NCBI GenBank assembly: GCA_958439205.1
Contig: OY288189.1
Coordinates: forward strand, 1,317,001 to 1,381,000
Direction of reading: 5' to 3'
Length of the DNA stretch: 64,000 nt
Source of the DNA: an uncultured Allorhizobium sp.
GTDB lineage: Bacteria > Pseudomonadota > Alphaproteobacteria > Rhizobiales > Rhizobiaceae
This document shows, piece after piece, positions 1-9,107 of this stretch (position 1 is its first letter; every line of letters starts with the position of its first letter). Made by a program: the position numbers and the translations under genes. The notes beneath the pieces were generated by a model. That model did not search any database, was not told where the DNA came from, and worked only from the letters and a program-made list of their open reading frames with translations.

Positions 1-148
1 CAAGCCGCTCAGCTTGCAGAATGGCCGTCTCATCGTGGCGGGCTGGTTCTCGAACAATGCCCGGGAGTTCACCATCGCCCAGATCGTGGTGGCGATCCTT
101 CTCGGTGCGGCAACCTTCGTGGTCCTGAGGCAGGGACGCAAATCGTGA
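1..148 (+). CDS. bcsB: C-terminal tail of cellulose synthase subunit BcsB (partial)
   Basis: Only the last 48 codons are inside the window (frame starting at base 2, TGA at 146-148). The peptide contains NGRLIVAGWFSNN and then a hydrophobic stretch (IVVAILLGAATFVVL) followed by a short basic tail (RQGRKS). This is how the periplasmic BcsB subunit ends: one C-terminal membrane helix that packs against the BcsA synthase. The stop codon overlaps the GTG start of the family 8 glycosidase gene (GTGA), the order expected for bcsA-bcsB-bcsZ operons in rhizobia and agrobacteria. The identification rests on the C-terminal helix and the context, since the rest of the gene lies upstream. Confidence 0.7.
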   Translation, partial: KPLSLQNGRLIVAGWFSNNAREFTIAQIVVAILLGAATFVVLRQGRKS

Positions 149-1233
149 GGACCCGTCTTCTCATCCTGACATGTCTGCTGAGTGGCGCCCTGATCGCGGG
201 CGCCACGACGGCGGCACTGTCACAGCAGGAGGACAACGTCGCGGCCGACATCACGGCCGGCGCATGGCTGGTCTACCGCCACAACTTCGTCACCGACGAA
301 GGACGGGTGGTCGATAACCGGGCAGGCGGCATCAGCCACAGCGAGAGCCAGGGTTACGGCATGCTGATGGCAGAAGCAGCTGATGACCGCGACAGCTTCG
401 ATCGGATCTGGGCCTGGACGAAGGGCAATCTTTTCGTCAGGGACGATGGGCTGGCGGCCTGGCGCTGGGATCCGAGCCAGACGCCGCCTATCACCGACCG
501 CAACAATGCGACCGACGGTGACCTGCTGATCGCCTGGGCGCTGATGCGTGCCGGTCAGCGCTGGGACGAACCGGAACTGCAGCGTGAGGCCCGACGTCTT
601 TCTGACGCCATTGTCGAGCGCGCAACCATCAAGACGGATCACGGCCTTGTCCTCCTGCCGGGTGTCCATGGCTTCGGTCCGAATGAACAAGCGGACGGAC
701 CTGTCGTGAACATGGCCTACTGGATCTTCCCGGCGATTGTTGACCTCGGTCGTCTGTCGAACCGTTTTCCGTCAAAGGCCTTGATGGACAGCGGAGTGAC
801 ACTGCTTCGCGACGCGCGCTTCGGACCTGCCCGGCTTCCCTCGGACTGGCTGTCCCTCTCCGACGACATGCCCCGACCGGCGAGCGGATACCCATCGCAA
901 TTCGGTTATGACGCCATTCGTGTTCCGCTCTATCTCGCCTGGTATTCCCGGGACTATCCGGACATTCTCGAGATATTCGCATCCCATTGGAAACAGTTCG
1001 GGACCGCATCGATGTCCGTCGTCGAACTCGCGACGGCGACGCGGATCGCTCCCATGCCCGACCCCGGTTATCAGGCTGTGGCGGCACTCGTCGAATGCAG
1101 TCTGGGCAGGCGTCCCGACGTCGCTCTTCTCTCTGACTTCAGCTCCCAAGACTATTACCCCGCCACTCTCCATGTGCTGAGCCTCATGGCGATCGCTGAA
1201 AGGTACCCCACATGTTTGACCGACTTCCCCTGA
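145..1233 (+). CDS. bcsZ: Glycoside hydrolase family 8 endoglucanase of the cellulose operon (BcsZ/CelC)
   Basis: A 362-residue periplasmic endo-1,4-beta-glucanase that trims or edits nascent cellulose. Residues 1-26 form a signal peptide (hydrophobic LLILTCLLSGALIAG, cleavage near ALSQ). The family 8 signature follows: SHSESQGYGM, with Glu67 at the position of the catalytic acid, then NNATDGDLLIAWAL (Asp124/Asp126) in the substrate cleft. The GTG start overlaps the bcsB stop by GTGA, implying translational coupling. The gene overlaps the next one by 22 bases. Length matches the family (about 340-370 aa). In Agrobacterium the equivalent gene celC is needed for cellulose synthesis; that role is inferred here. 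Confidence 0.9.
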   Translation: MRTRLLILTCLLSGALIAGATTAALSQQEDNVAADITAGAWLVYRHNFVTDEGRVVDNRAGGISHSESQGYGMLMAEAADDRDSFDRIWAWTKGNLFVRDDGLAAWRWDPSQTPPITDRNNATDGDLLIAWALMRAGQRWDEPELQREARRLSDAIVERATIKTDHGLVLLPGVHGFGPNEQADGPVVNMAYWIFPAIVDLGRLSNRFPSKALMDSGVTLLRDARFGPARLPSDWLSLSDDMPRPASGYPSQFGYDAIRVPLYLAWYSRDYPDILEIFASHWKQFGTASMSVVELATATRIAPMPDPGYQAVAALVECSLGRRPDVALLSDFSSQDYYPATLHVLSLMAIAERYPTCLTDFP

Positions 1234-3137
1234 AGAAAGCTCTCCTCCTCGGCGCCTGCATCATTATTCCGATCAGCCAGGCCACGGGTGACGGCGTGAA
1301 CAATTACCCCGCCATGGGGGTCGTGATCCCAGGTGGAGCCCAGATGACGAATGTCTCGGCTCCGGCCACCGTGCAGCCTGCCATGCCGAACTTCGCCCCC
1401 TTCTCTGCAACCGCGGTCGCGCCCACCCTTCCGCCGGTCGTCCCGGCCACCGCGGCTGTGCCATCGGCTGTCGTGCCAAGCATGCCTGCACCGGCACAGG
1501 TCGTCCTGCCCGCGCCGATGCCAGAGGCCGTGAGCCCCGTCATGGCCGTTGCGCCTCAACCGGCCGCCCCGGTTATCCGGGACGTGGCCCCCGGGGAGAA
1601 CCCCTTCGGTCCGAGCACGACCACTTCCGCGCGGAGGCCGGCTGAGCAGCCTGCCGCAGCCAGCACACTGCAGCCCACCGCAAGCCCGGCACCCGTCGCT
1701 ACCCGTGACAGCGTCGAGATGCAGATCGCCAAACTCAGCCAGCAGACCGAAGAACCGAAGGCCTCTACCCTGTCGGAAGTCGATGAAACAGCCTTGCGCT
1801 ATTATGCGCAGACGCGCGACCTGAAGCGCCTTGGTGCCGAGTTGCGGCGCCTGAAGACCCTTTATCCCGACTGGGATGCGCCCGAGGATCTCTTCGATGC
1901 ACCGACGAACATCTCCGAACAGCCGCTCTGGGACATTTTCGGCAGCGGAGACTACGTGCGTGTTCGCACCGAAATTGCCAAGCTGCAGAGTGAAAACCCG
2001 AACTGGAAACCGAGCCAGGAACTGCTCGACAAGCTGGCGCTCGGCGAAACCCGCAAGTTGATGGAGCGCTCGCATGCTCAGCGTAACTGGGGCCAGGTCG
2101 TAACACTGGCCGAGGGCTCGCCACAGCTGATGGTCTGTGCCGAGATGAACACCATGTGGATCACGGCAGAGGCTCTCGCGCAGTCCAGGGACTTTGCCCG
2201 GGCCTTCGATCTCTACAAATATATCGTTACGACCTGCGAAGACCCGATCGAACGCCTATCGACCGTCCAGAAGGCAAGCCTTCTGCTACCCGAGGCTGGA
2301 ACCCGGTCTCTCGTCGCGCTCGGCAACATCCTCCCGGACGGAACGGGCGAATTCGACAATGTGTCCTTCGATCTGGTTCGGCGAAAGATGGGCATGGTCG
2401 CGCAAGGCCAGGGGCCCGCAAGCGCGCTGACGATGGATGAGCTGCAGCGCTTCAGCGATTACGTGCAACGCTCGTTCTCTGCAGTCGATGCGGAACTGTT
2501 CGGCTGGTTTTACTACGGTCAGCAGAGCTGGGAGGCGTCTTACCACTGGTTCGTCAGCGCCACGCGCATGACGACGAGCCTGAAGAGCGTTGAGGGCGTT
2601 ATCCTGACTCTTCGCAACATGCAGCACCGCGACGAAGCGTTGCAGATTGCCCGCCAATACGCAGCGCAGACCCCTGAGTTGAAGAAGATCTACATCGAAC
2701 TGGTCGCGGCCGGTCTCACCGATCAGGAGGCGCCCCTGTCGCCGGGTGAGGATGAACTTCAAACCTTTGAGGCATATGTTTTCGAACTGAAGTCCGCCCT
2801 CGGCGCCCAGGCACTCGCATGGTACCGGCTGGACAACAAGGCGACTAAGGAAGCCTCCCGCCTCTTCGAGCAATCGGTTGAATGGGAGCCCACGGAAGGC
2901 GGCGTTGTTGGCCTTGCGGTGCTGGCGTCGCGCGCGAAGAGCTGGGGCCGGGTCGCATCGATCAAGAAGGAGTATGGCGAGAAATTTGCCGCCCTCGATG
3001 ACGTCAAGGTCTATCGCCCGAAAGTCATCGTGAAAAAGACGAAGGAAACTCCAAAGAAAAAACAGGATCTGCTGACCTGGCTTCTGCAGAAGAAGAAGGA
3101 CAAAGACGAAAAGAAGGGGCGCGTCGAGATCGAGTGA
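1212..3137 (+). CDS. Secreted TPR-like protein of the cellulose operon
   Basis: A 641-residue protein starting inside the end of the GH8 gene. An N-terminal signal peptide (KKALLLGACIIIPISQA) is followed by a Pro/Ala/Val-rich low-complexity segment (about residues 30-165), then alpha-helical repeats that look like degenerate TPR or Sel1-type units (for example ALRYYAQTRDLKRLGAELRRL and AEALAQSRDFARAFDLY), and a Lys-rich tail. The overlap places it in the same transcript as bcsB and bcsZ. It lacks the beta-barrel half expected of BcsC, so it may be a periplasmic scaffold rather than the outer-membrane exporter. Similar genes sit at this spot in rhizobial cel loci. No specific biochemical function can be read from it. 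Confidence 0.75.
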   Translation: MFDRLPLKKALLLGACIIIPISQATGDGVNNYPAMGVVIPGGAQMTNVSAPATVQPAMPNFAPFSATAVAPTLPPVVPATAAVPSAVVPSMPAPAQVVLPAPMPEAVSPVMAVAPQPAAPVIRDVAPGENPFGPSTTTSARRPAEQPAAASTLQPTASPAPVATRDSVEMQIAKLSQQTEEPKASTLSEVDETALRYYAQTRDLKRLGAELRRLKTLYPDWDAPEDLFDAPTNISEQPLWDIFGSGDYVRVRTEIAKLQSENPNWKPSQELLDKLALGETRKLMERSHAQRNWGQVVTLAEGSPQLMVCAEMNTMWITAEALAQSRDFARAFDLYKYIVTTCEDPIERLSTVQKASLLLPEAGTRSLVALGNILPDGTGEFDNVSFDLVRRKMGMVAQGQGPASALTMDELQRFSDYVQRSFSAVDAELFGWFYYGQQSWEASYHWFVSATRMTTSLKSVEGVILTLRNMQHRDEALQIARQYAAQTPELKKIYIELVAAGLTDQEAPLSPGEDELQTFEAYVFELKSALGAQALAWYRLDNKATKEASRLFEQSVEWEPTEGGVVGLAVLASRAKSWGRVASIKKEYGEKFAALDDVKVYRPKVIVKKTKETPKKKQDLLTWLLQKKKDKDEKKGRVEIE

Positions 3138-3281
3138 GAGTTTGGCGCGTGGCTGCCCCTGCTGTTTCGGTCAGTGGGGGATCGGCCTCCGGCACAGTAG
3201 CAGAAGCCTAACCTCGCCAGAGTGAGATCGTTGACCACGAACGAAGGGTCGCGAGTGTGTGAACTGGGCTAGGGTCATGCG

Positions 3282-3306
3282 GGAACCATTGAAGCATTAG
3301 GCGGTT
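3282..3306 (+). promoter_or_regulatory. EcfG/RpoE2-type general stress promoter upstream of the DUF892 gene
   Basis: GGAAC at 3282-3286, then 17 bases, then GTT at 3304-3306, ending 40 bases before the ATG at 3346. This matches the alphaproteobacterial general stress sigma factor consensus. Two other units in the next 7 kb have the same element with identical spacing (7971, 10296). Confidence 0.7.
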
Positions 3307-3345
3307 GGGCACCTGATACTTCACCAAATTTGAAAGGATTCCCCG

Positions 3346-3849
3346 ATGGCTACCGAAAAGACGTTGTCCGACCTGTTCCTTGATACGCTCAAGGACATCT
3401 ATTTCGCCGAAAAGCAGATCCTGAAGGCTCTTCCGAAAATGGCGCGTGCAGCGCAGTCGGAAGAGGGCAAGGCTGGCTTCCTGCAGCACCGCGAGGAAAC
3501 CCAGGGCCAGATCGAACGTCTGGAACAGGTGTTCGAACTGCTCGGCAAGTCGCCTCGCGGCAAGACCTGCGAAGCCATCCAGGGCATCCTCGCCGAAGGC
3601 GAAGAGATCATGGAAGACTACAAGGGCACTGCCGCCCTCGATGCGGGTCTGATTTCCTCGGCACAGGCTGTCGAGCATTATGAAATCGCCCGTTACGGCA
3701 CCCTCAAATCCTGGGCGAAGCAGCTCGGTCTGAAGGATGCGATCCCGTTGCTGGATGCCAATCTGCAGGAAGAGATTGCCACCGACCAGAAGCTCACGGC
3801 ACTCGGCGAGGGCTCGGCAAACACCAAGGGCATGAAGAAGGCCAGCTAA
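3346..3849 (+). CDS. DUF892 (YciE/YciF) ferritin-like stress protein
   Basis: A 167-residue protein with the ferritin-like four-helix fold of the YciE/YciF family. It begins with the family opening LSDLFLDTLKDIYFAEKQIL and has the later helices with QHREETQGQIERLEQ and QAVEHYEIARYGTL. The acidic and His residues in these helices (Glu at AEKQ, EETQ, EHYE) are positioned like metal ligands of ferritin-like proteins. The family is induced by osmotic and general stress, and its molecular function is unsettled. AAAGGA lies upstream of the ATG. The gene stands alone between an EcfG-type promoter and a hairpin terminator. Confidence 0.9.
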   Translation: MATEKTLSDLFLDTLKDIYFAEKQILKALPKMARAAQSEEGKAGFLQHREETQGQIERLEQVFELLGKSPRGKTCEAIQGILAEGEEIMEDYKGTAALDAGLISSAQAVEHYEIARYGTLKSWAKQLGLKDAIPLLDANLQEEIATDQKLTALGEGSANTKGMKKAS

Positions 3850-3869
3850 GCTGCCTCAAAACCCTGCGA

Positions 3870-3900
3870 GACCGCCCGCTTGTGGCGGTCTTTTGCTTTT
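3870..3900 (+). terminator. Rho-independent terminator after the DUF892 gene
   Basis: A 7-bp perfect stem, GACCGCC (3870-3876) with GGCGGTC (3884-3890), is followed directly by TTTTGCTTTT. It lies 20 bases after the DUF892 stop and before the catalase gene. Confidence 0.85.
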
Positions 3901-3948
3901 CCAGCAGCTTCCTCCCCACCATCAGAGCGCATGCTCCAGGAGTCCTCC

Positions 3949-6093
3949 ATGGCCAAGACACCAACCCGTGGGTCCATTTCGCCCAAGACTGCGACTGCCA
4001 AGATCCACGACCAGACAATGCAGCGCGGCGAAGGGGGCGAACTGCATCAGATCGCCGAGGGCGACGTGCCTCTACTGACGACTGCGCAGGGCGGCCCGGT
4101 TTCCGATGACCAGAACTCCCTGCGTGTCGGGCCGCGTGGTCCGCTGGTCGTGGACGACTTCCATTTCCGCGAGAAGATTTTCCACTTCGATCATGAGCGC
4201 ATCCCCGAGCGCGTGGTCCATGCTCGCGGCTATGGCGCGCATGGCTATTTCGAAACCTATGAATCGCTCGCGAAGTATACCAAGGCCGATCTCTTCCAGC
4301 GTCCCGGTGAGAGAACGGAAGCCTTCGTCCGCTTCTCGACCGTTGCCGGCAACAAGGGCTCCGCCGACCTTGCCCGCGATGTCCGCGGCTTCGCCGTCAA
4401 GCTCTATACCCAGGAGGGCAACTGGGATCTCGTCGGCAACAACATCCCGGTCTTCTTCATCCAGGATGCCATCAAGTTCCCGGACCTGATCCATGCCGCC
4501 AAGCAGGAACCTGATCGGGCCTTCCCGCAGGCGCAGACCGCTCACGATACCTTTTGGGACTTCATCAGCCTGACGCCTGAGAGCATGAACATGGTCATGT
4601 GGATCATGTCGGACCGGACGATCCCGCGCTCCTTCCGCTTCATGGAGGGTTTTGGCGTTCACACCTTCCGGTTGGTCAACGATAAGGACGAATCCACCTT
4701 CGTCAAATTTCACTGGAAGCCGAAGCTCGGTCTGCAGTCGGTGGCCTGGAACGAGGCCGTCAAGATCATCGGCGCGGATCCCGACTTCCATCGCCGCGAT
4801 CTCTGGCAATCGATCAAGTCCGGCAATTTCCCGGAATGGGAGTTGCAGGTTCAGCTCTTCGATCAGGAGTTTGCCGACAGCTTCGACTTCGACGTGCTCG
4901 ACCCGACCAAGATCATCCCCGAGGAGATCCTGGCCCCTGTCGCCATCGGCAGGCTTGTGCTCGACCGCATGCCCGACAACTTCTTCGCGGAAACCGAGCA
5001 GGTTGCGTTCATGACGCAAAACGTGCCGCCGGGTATCGATTTCAGCAACGATCCGCTGCTGCAGGGCCGCAATTTCTCCTACCTCGACACACAGCTGAAG
5101 CGTCTGGGCGGGCCCAACTTCACCCATCTGCCGATCAATGCGCCGAAGTGTCCCTTTGCGACCTTCCAGCAGGATGGCCACATGGCGATGCGCAATCCCG
5201 TCGGACGGGCGAACTACCAGCCAAACTCCTTCGGTGAAGGGCCGCGGGAATCCCCGACGCGGGGCTATCGTCATTTCCCAGCGGAAGAGCAGGGCACCAA
5301 GGCCCGGCTCCGCCCCGAAAGCTTTGCCGACCACTATAGCCAGGCCCGGCAGTTCTACATCAGCCAGACAGCGCCGGAGCAGCGGCACATCGCGGCTGCT
5401 CTGACCTTCGAGCTGAGCAAGGTGGAAACAGCCGTGATCCGCGAGCGCATGGTCTCGCATCTCCTCAACATCGATGAGACGCTGGCCAATACCGTGGCGC
5501 AGAAGCTCGGCTTCCAGTCGATGCCGAAGGCGGCAGATGCCGCGATGCCGACGCGCCAGGATCTGGAGCCTGCCCCCTCGCTCAGCATCGTGGAACGCGG
5601 CCCGAAACGCTTCGAAGGCCGCAAGCTCGGCATCCTGATCACGGATGGCGTCGATGCGAAACTGCTAAAAGATCTGACGGCGGCGATCACAAAGGAAAAG
5701 GCCGTCTTCGAGTTGATCGCCCCGAAGGTGGGTGGCGTGAAGGCGTCCGATGGGAGCTGGATCGACGTCCACCATATGATCGATGGTGGGCCTTCGGTTC
5801 TGTTCGATGCCGTCGCGCTGCTGACATCGGCCGAGGTGATGGACGACCTCGTCAAGGAAGCAACCGCACGGGATTTCGTGGCGGATGCCTTCCAGCATTG
5901 CAAGTATATTGGCTACGACCAGTCGGCCATGCCGCTTCTGGAAAAGGCGGGTATTGCAGAGGCTCTCGACGAAGGGGTGATCGCCTTGCCTGGCGACGAA
6001 GGGCTGGACGGGTTCGTCACATCGCTTGCCAAGCTCCGGGTCTGGGGCCGAGAACCGTCCGTGAAACTGGGTAAGGCTTCGGCACCCAAATAA
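3949..6093 (+). CDS. katE: Large-subunit (clade 2, HPII/KatE-type) catalase with C-terminal DJ-1/PfpI-like domain
   Basis: A 714-residue monofunctional haem catalase. The ATG at 3949 is preferred over one 69 bases upstream because CAGGAG precedes it and the extra N-terminus is unlike the family. Motifs in order: active-site His91 in [14 protein letters not shown], the [19 protein letters not shown] segment, the distal Asn in [11 protein letters not shown], and the proximal haem Tyr in [15 protein letters not shown]. From about residue 560 a flavodoxin-like domain begins ([16 protein letters not shown]), typical of large-subunit catalases of about 700-750 aa. The N-terminal extension of about 60 residues is also typical. 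It presumably protects against hydrogen peroxide in the cytoplasm in stationary phase or under stress. It is followed by a strong hairpin shared with the convergent regulator gene. Confidence 0.95.
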   Translation: MAKTPTRGSISPKTATAKIHDQTMQRGEGGELHQIAEGDVPLLTTAQGGPVSDDQNSLRVGPRGPLVVDDFHFREKIFHFDHERIPERVVHARGYGAHGYFETYESLAKYTKADLFQRPGERTEAFVRFSTVAGNKGSADLARDVRGFAVKLYTQEGNWDLVGNNIPVFFIQDAIKFPDLIHAAKQEPDRAFPQAQTAHDTFWDFISLTPESMNMVMWIMSDRTIPRSFRFMEGFGVHTFRLVNDKDESTFVKFHWKPKLGLQSVAWNEAVKIIGADPDFHRRDLWQSIKSGNFPEWELQVQLFDQEFADSFDFDVLDPTKIIPEEILAPVAIGRLVLDRMPDNFFAETEQVAFMTQNVPPGIDFSNDPLLQGRNFSYLDTQLKRLGGPNFTHLPINAPKCPFATFQQDGHMAMRNPVGRANYQPNSFGEGPRESPTRGYRHFPAEEQGTKARLRPESFADHYSQARQFYISQTAPEQRHIAAALTFELSKVETAVIRERMVSHLLNIDETLANTVAQKLGFQSMPKAADAAMPTRQDLEPAPSLSIVERGPKRFEGRKLGILITDGVDAKLLKDLTAAITKEKAVFELIAPKVGGVKASDGSWIDVHHMIDGGPSVLFDAVALLTSAEVMDDLVKEATARDFVADAFQHCKYIGYDQSAMPLLEKAGIAEALDEGVIALPGDEGLDGFVTSLAKLRVWGREPSVKLGKASAPK

Positions 6094-6098
6094 CGCGT

Positions 6099-6123
6099 CT
6101 GGCCCCCAGTCGATGGGGGCCAG
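6099..6123. terminator. Bidirectional hairpin between catalase and response regulator
   Basis: A perfect 9-bp inverted repeat, CTGGCCCCC (6099-6107) and GGGGGCCAG (6115-6123), with a 7-base loop. It lies six bases after the catalase stop and 16 bases before the stop of the convergent gene. There is no long T-run on either side, so strength is uncertain. Confidence 0.65.
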
Positions 6124-6138
6124 TTCACGCCTTTGGCT

Positions 6139-6531
6139 TCAGAGCGAGGTGGCCTTCGGGTTCTCGCTGGCAAGCAGGCGTTCCATCGCCTCGGTGATGG
6201 TCAAGTCGTCATAGGGCTTGGGGAAGAAGCGGCTTCCGGCCGGCAGCATGCTTTCCTCGACAATGGCTGCACCGGATGCGACGATGAGCTTCACGGGTGG
6301 CCATCGATCGCGGATGTAGTGGGACAGCTTGATGCCGTCCATCGTGCCTGGCATCTGGACATCGGTGAAGACAAGATCGATGTCGTCTCGTGTTTCCAGG
6401 ATGCGGATCGCCTCATTGGCGTCTCCAGCTTCCAGCGCTTCGTAGCCTGCAGACAGGACGAGATCGACTGCACTCATTCGTATTATCGCACTGTCTTCCA
6501 CGACCAGGACGACCGGTTTGCCGTTCTTCAT
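6139..6531 (-). CDS. Single-domain response regulator
   Basis: A 130-residue protein that is only a CheY-like receiver domain. The acidic pair is Glu12-Asp13 (VVEDS), the phosphoacceptor is Asp57 in VFTDVQMPG, the Thr/Ser switch position falls in LIVASGAA, and the conserved Lys105 is in FFPKPY. No output domain is attached, so it probably relays phosphate or binds a partner. It is transcribed after the HisKA_2 kinase gene (67-base gap), its likely partner. In alphaproteobacteria such pairs often feed the PhyR-NepR-EcfG stress pathway. That link is inferred from the neighbouring stress genes. Confidence 0.9.
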   Translation of the reverse strand: MKNGKPVVLVVEDSAIIRMSAVDLVLSAGYEALEAGDANEAIRILETRDDIDLVFTDVQMPGTMDGIKLSHYIRDRWPPVKLIVASGAAIVEESMLPAGSRFFPKPYDDLTITEAMERLLASENPKATSL

Positions 6532-6598
6532 TGTTCACTCGCAGTATGAGTTCGGCTGCCACATGGCAGCCATTGGCGCTTCAGAGACCAATCGTGGC

Positions 6599-7651
6599 CT
6601 AGGCAGCCGGCGAAAAATCGGTTCGGAGTCCTGGCGTGTCCCGATGGCTGATCGTCACCACCGTGCCAGGGTCAGCGTCGCTCAGTGTGATCTCGCCTTC
6701 GAGATTCTTGACGAGCGCTTCCACGATGCCAGTCCCTAACCCGGCCCTGGGTGCATCGTTCCCGACAGGCATGCCAATTCCGTTATCGGAGATGGATAGC
6801 GTCCAATCCTTGTCCGAGGATTGGTAGTCGATCTCGATCATTCCGGCCCGCTCGTCGGTAAAAGCATGCTTGAGAGCATTGATCACGAGTTCTGTGACGA
6901 TGAGACCGAGACTGATGGAGATGTCAGCAGGGACGCTACTGTCATCCACAGTCACCTTGATCGACAGCCGCTCGGGGTCCGCGATCATGGATGCACCGAG
7001 GCTCTGGCAGAGTTGCGTGAAATAGGCACGCAGCTCGACGCTGCCGCCGGCCGAGGTGGAGAGCTGTCGTTGCAGCGCGGCGATCGACATGATGCGGTGA
7101 CGGGCGTCATGGAGATGGCCGCGCGCTTCTTCGGACTGAACGCGGCGGGCACTCTGCATCAAGACGCTGGCAATGATCTGCAGGCTGTTGGCCACCCTGT
7201 GCTGGACCTCCTGCAACAAAATGGCCTTGTCGCGCACGAGGTCATCCTTCAGCCGGGCTTCGGCGCGCATCTCGGTCACGTCGGTGATCGCGAGAAGCAA
7301 GCGAATGTGCTCGAGGTCGCCATCGTCGAGGGTTCGCGCATTGACGACCAGGTTCCGCGTTTTCTGGTTCGGTCGCTGCAGGTCGATCTCGTAGGCGTCG
7401 ATCCGCGCGCTGCCGGTTGCCGTCGCCGTCAGGAGCGACTGCAGCCTGGGCATTGCCCACTCCCCCTGTCCGAGTTCGGCGAGTTTCCTGCCAGTGACCG
7501 ATGCGGGGTCGATCTCGAACGCGCGGCAGAAGGATGCGCTTGCCGCGATGATCCTGAGGTCGTCGGACAGGAAGAGCAGCGGCTCGTGTGAGGACATGAC
7601 TACGGCAAGTGTACTCGCCGCTTCGAAATGCACGGTGGGTGTTTGTGGCAT
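6599..7651 (-). CDS. Cytoplasmic PAS-HisKA_2 sensor histidine kinase
   Basis: A 350-residue kinase without membrane helices. A PAS-like sensor covers about residues 15-125 (LLFLSDDLRIIAAS, AFEIDPASVTGRKLAEL). The HisKA_2 dimerisation helix carries the phospho-acceptor His151 in LQEVQHRVANSLQ. The ATPase domain has an N-box with Asn258 (ELVINALKH), a G1 box DNGIG (289-293) and a G2 box GLGTGIV. The ATG at 7651 is chosen because the upstream extension begins with TTG and has no family features, whereas GAGGG precedes this ATG. It lies upstream of and co-directional with the single-domain regulator. This class of kinase commonly signals in the general stress response of alphaproteobacteria. Confidence 0.9.
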   Translation of the reverse strand: MPQTPTVHFEAASTLAVVMSSHEPLLFLSDDLRIIAASASFCRAFEIDPASVTGRKLAELGQGEWAMPRLQSLLTATATGSARIDAYEIDLQRPNQKTRNLVVNARTLDDGDLEHIRLLLAITDVTEMRAEARLKDDLVRDKAILLQEVQHRVANSLQIIASVLMQSARRVQSEEARGHLHDARHRIMSIAALQRQLSTSAGGSVELRAYFTQLCQSLGASMIADPERLSIKVTVDDSSVPADISISLGLIVTELVINALKHAFTDERAGMIEIDYQSSDKDWTLSISDNGIGMPVGNDAPRAGLGTGIVEALVKNLEGEITLSDADPGTVVTISHRDTPGLRTDFSPAA

Positions 7652-8039
7652 AGGCGGGCCCTCAAGGGCCGAAGACTCACGGCGCAAGTCATGACTCGGC
7701 AGGCGCGTCGTCAAGACGGTTAGGTCAAGTCCGACATCATCAGTGTAACACACGGGATGTCGGAGGCTTCCATCATTTGTCCGGCGTATTGGCAGAAATG
7801 AGCCCTGCAGCGAGCCAATCTTGATGAATATCAAGCAGATGATGGAATGGTGTCTCGGTATGCCTCAAAGTCGGCGTTCGTTTGCCTTGTAATGGACGAT
7901 CCATAAGGCAGAAGACCGCCAGCGAAAAGTTACAGATGAAAACGATTGGCCGGTAAAGCACGCCAATTGCGGAACTTTAATCACGCCGTTGTGTTCTTCC
8001 TCCGAGACCTAGCAACCAGGTCTGTAAAGAGGAAAACCC
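7652..8039. other. Intergenic region between divergent kinase and PepSY-like genes
   Basis: This 388-base divergent spacer holds the EcfG-type promoter at 7971-7995 for the rightward unit. I see no supported coding sequence, RNA gene or second palindrome in the rest. Promoter signals for the leftward kinase gene are not obvious. Confidence 0.6.
7971..7995 (+). promoter_or_regulatory. EcfG/RpoE2-type general stress promoter upstream of the PepSY-like gene
   Basis: GGAAC at 7971-7975, 17 bases, GTT at 7993-7995, ending 45 bases before the ATG at 8040. Spacing is identical to the elements at 3282 and 10296. Confidence 0.7.
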
Positions 8040-8357
8040 ATGAAAAAGATGATTTTCGCGGCGGCGCTCGTGTGCGCCACGGCAGTGTCTGCCTATGCCC
8101 AGACCACCCCTGTTCCTGCGACGGACGGGGACACGCCAGCCGTTGCGACACCGGAAACACCTGACGCTGCAGCCCCTGTCGAGGGCGCAAATTCCTTCAC
8201 CGAAGAACAGGCGCGTGAGCGCATCGAAGCAGCCGGCTTCACCGGCATTGCCGACCTCAAGCTTGACGACCAGGGCGTCTGGCAGGCCACGGCGATGAAG
8301 GATGGCAAGTCCATGCCGGTGGCCATGGATTACCAGGGCAACGTCGTCTCCAAATAA
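8040..8357 (+). CDS. Small exported PepSY-like protein
   Basis: A 105-residue protein with a clear Sec signal peptide (MKKMIFAAALVCATAVSAYAQ, cleavage after AYA). A Pro/Thr/Ala-rich linker follows, then a compact C-terminal domain (residues about 55-105) with the PepSY-like pattern EEQARERIEAAGFTGI, LKLDDQGVWQATA and YQGNVVSK. Such periplasmic domains are thought to bind or inhibit other proteins; the exact role is unknown. AGAGGAAAA precedes the ATG. It is the first gene behind an EcfG-type promoter and lies 31 bases before the glycine-zipper stress protein, so the two are probably co-transcribed. Confidence 0.85.
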   Translation: MKKMIFAAALVCATAVSAYAQTTPVPATDGDTPAVATPETPDAAAPVEGANSFTEEQARERIEAAGFTGIADLKLDDQGVWQATAMKDGKSMPVAMDYQGNVVSK

Positions 8358-8388
8358 TTTTGCGGAAACGCAGAGAAAGGTCATTCCC

Positions 8389-9000
8389 ATGAAAACCGTT
8401 ACCGGACTTTTTGACAACTACAATGATGCAAGCGCAGCCGTTAGCGCGCTGGAAGCGCGTGGCGTCCCGTCTGACGACATCAGCATCGTTTCCAACAATG
8501 CTGACAACCGCCACAAGCATGAAGATAACGACAACGGTGCCGCAGAAGGTGCTGGCACCGGTGCCGGCATCGGCGCTGTCGTCGGTGGCGCAGGCGGTCT
8601 TCTGACTGGCCTCGGCATCATGGCCATTCCCGGCGTCGGCCCGGTTGTTGCAGCCGGCTGGCTTGCCGCCACTGCCGCTGGCGCAATCGCCGGCGCGGTT
8701 GCCGGTGGTGCGGCTGGTGGTCTCATCGGCGCACTGACGGATTCCGGCGTCTCCGAAGACGAGGCCCATGTCTATGCTGAAGGTGTTCGCCGTGGTGGCA
8801 CGCTCGTCACCGCGCGTGTGGATGACGGCATGGAAACGGAAGCCGAGATGATCCTCAAGCAGTCCAACCGCGTCGATCCCATGGCGCGCCGTCAGGCCTA
8901 TTCGGAGCAGGGCTGGACGAAGTTCGATCATTCCGCTGATCCTTACGGCCCAGCCGAAGTCGAGCAGGAGCGCGACCGCTATCGGGTTCGCACTCTCTAA
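8389..9000 (+). CDS. General stress protein 17M-like protein with glycine-zipper segment
   Basis: A 203-residue protein. The N-terminal 45 residues (KTVTGLFDNYNDASAAVSAL, GVPSDDISIVSN) match the general stress protein 17M-type domain. They are followed by a long Gly/Ala-rich segment (about residues 55-125: GTGAGIGAVVGGAGG, AGAIAGAVAGGAAGG) of the glycine-zipper type, and then a domain with GVRRGGTLVTARVDDG. The ATG at 8389 is preferred because the upstream in-frame part overlaps the previous gene and lacks similarity; GAAAGG precedes it. The glycine zipper may insert into or associate with membranes. Function is unknown, but the family is stress-induced and the promoter context agrees. Confidence 0.85.
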   Translation: MKTVTGLFDNYNDASAAVSALEARGVPSDDISIVSNNADNRHKHEDNDNGAAEGAGTGAGIGAVVGGAGGLLTGLGIMAIPGVGPVVAAGWLAATAAGAIAGAVAGGAAGGLIGALTDSGVSEDEAHVYAEGVRRGGTLVTARVDDGMETEAEMILKQSNRVDPMARRQAYSEQGWTKFDHSADPYGPAEVEQERDRYRVRTL

Positions 9001-9011
9001 AGTCTGATAAT

Positions 9012-9045
9012 CGAGGACCGGCTCACGCCGGTCCTCGACGTTCTT
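9012..9045 (+). terminator. Hairpin terminator after the stress protein gene
   Basis: A perfect 10-bp stem, CGAGGACCGG (9012-9021) and CCGGTCCTCG (9028-9037), with a 6-base loop and a weak T-containing tail (ACGTTCTT). It starts 12 bases after the stop codon at 9000. Confidence 0.7.
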
Positions 9046-9107
9046 GAGGCATATCATCTATCAACAGGGATGTCGGTTGGCTTTCCGGAACCCCAGAAGG
9101 TCACCCC

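Noticed and set aside
4072..5460. 462-codon open frame antisense to catalase
   Set aside because: Shadow of the catalase gene; no family features.
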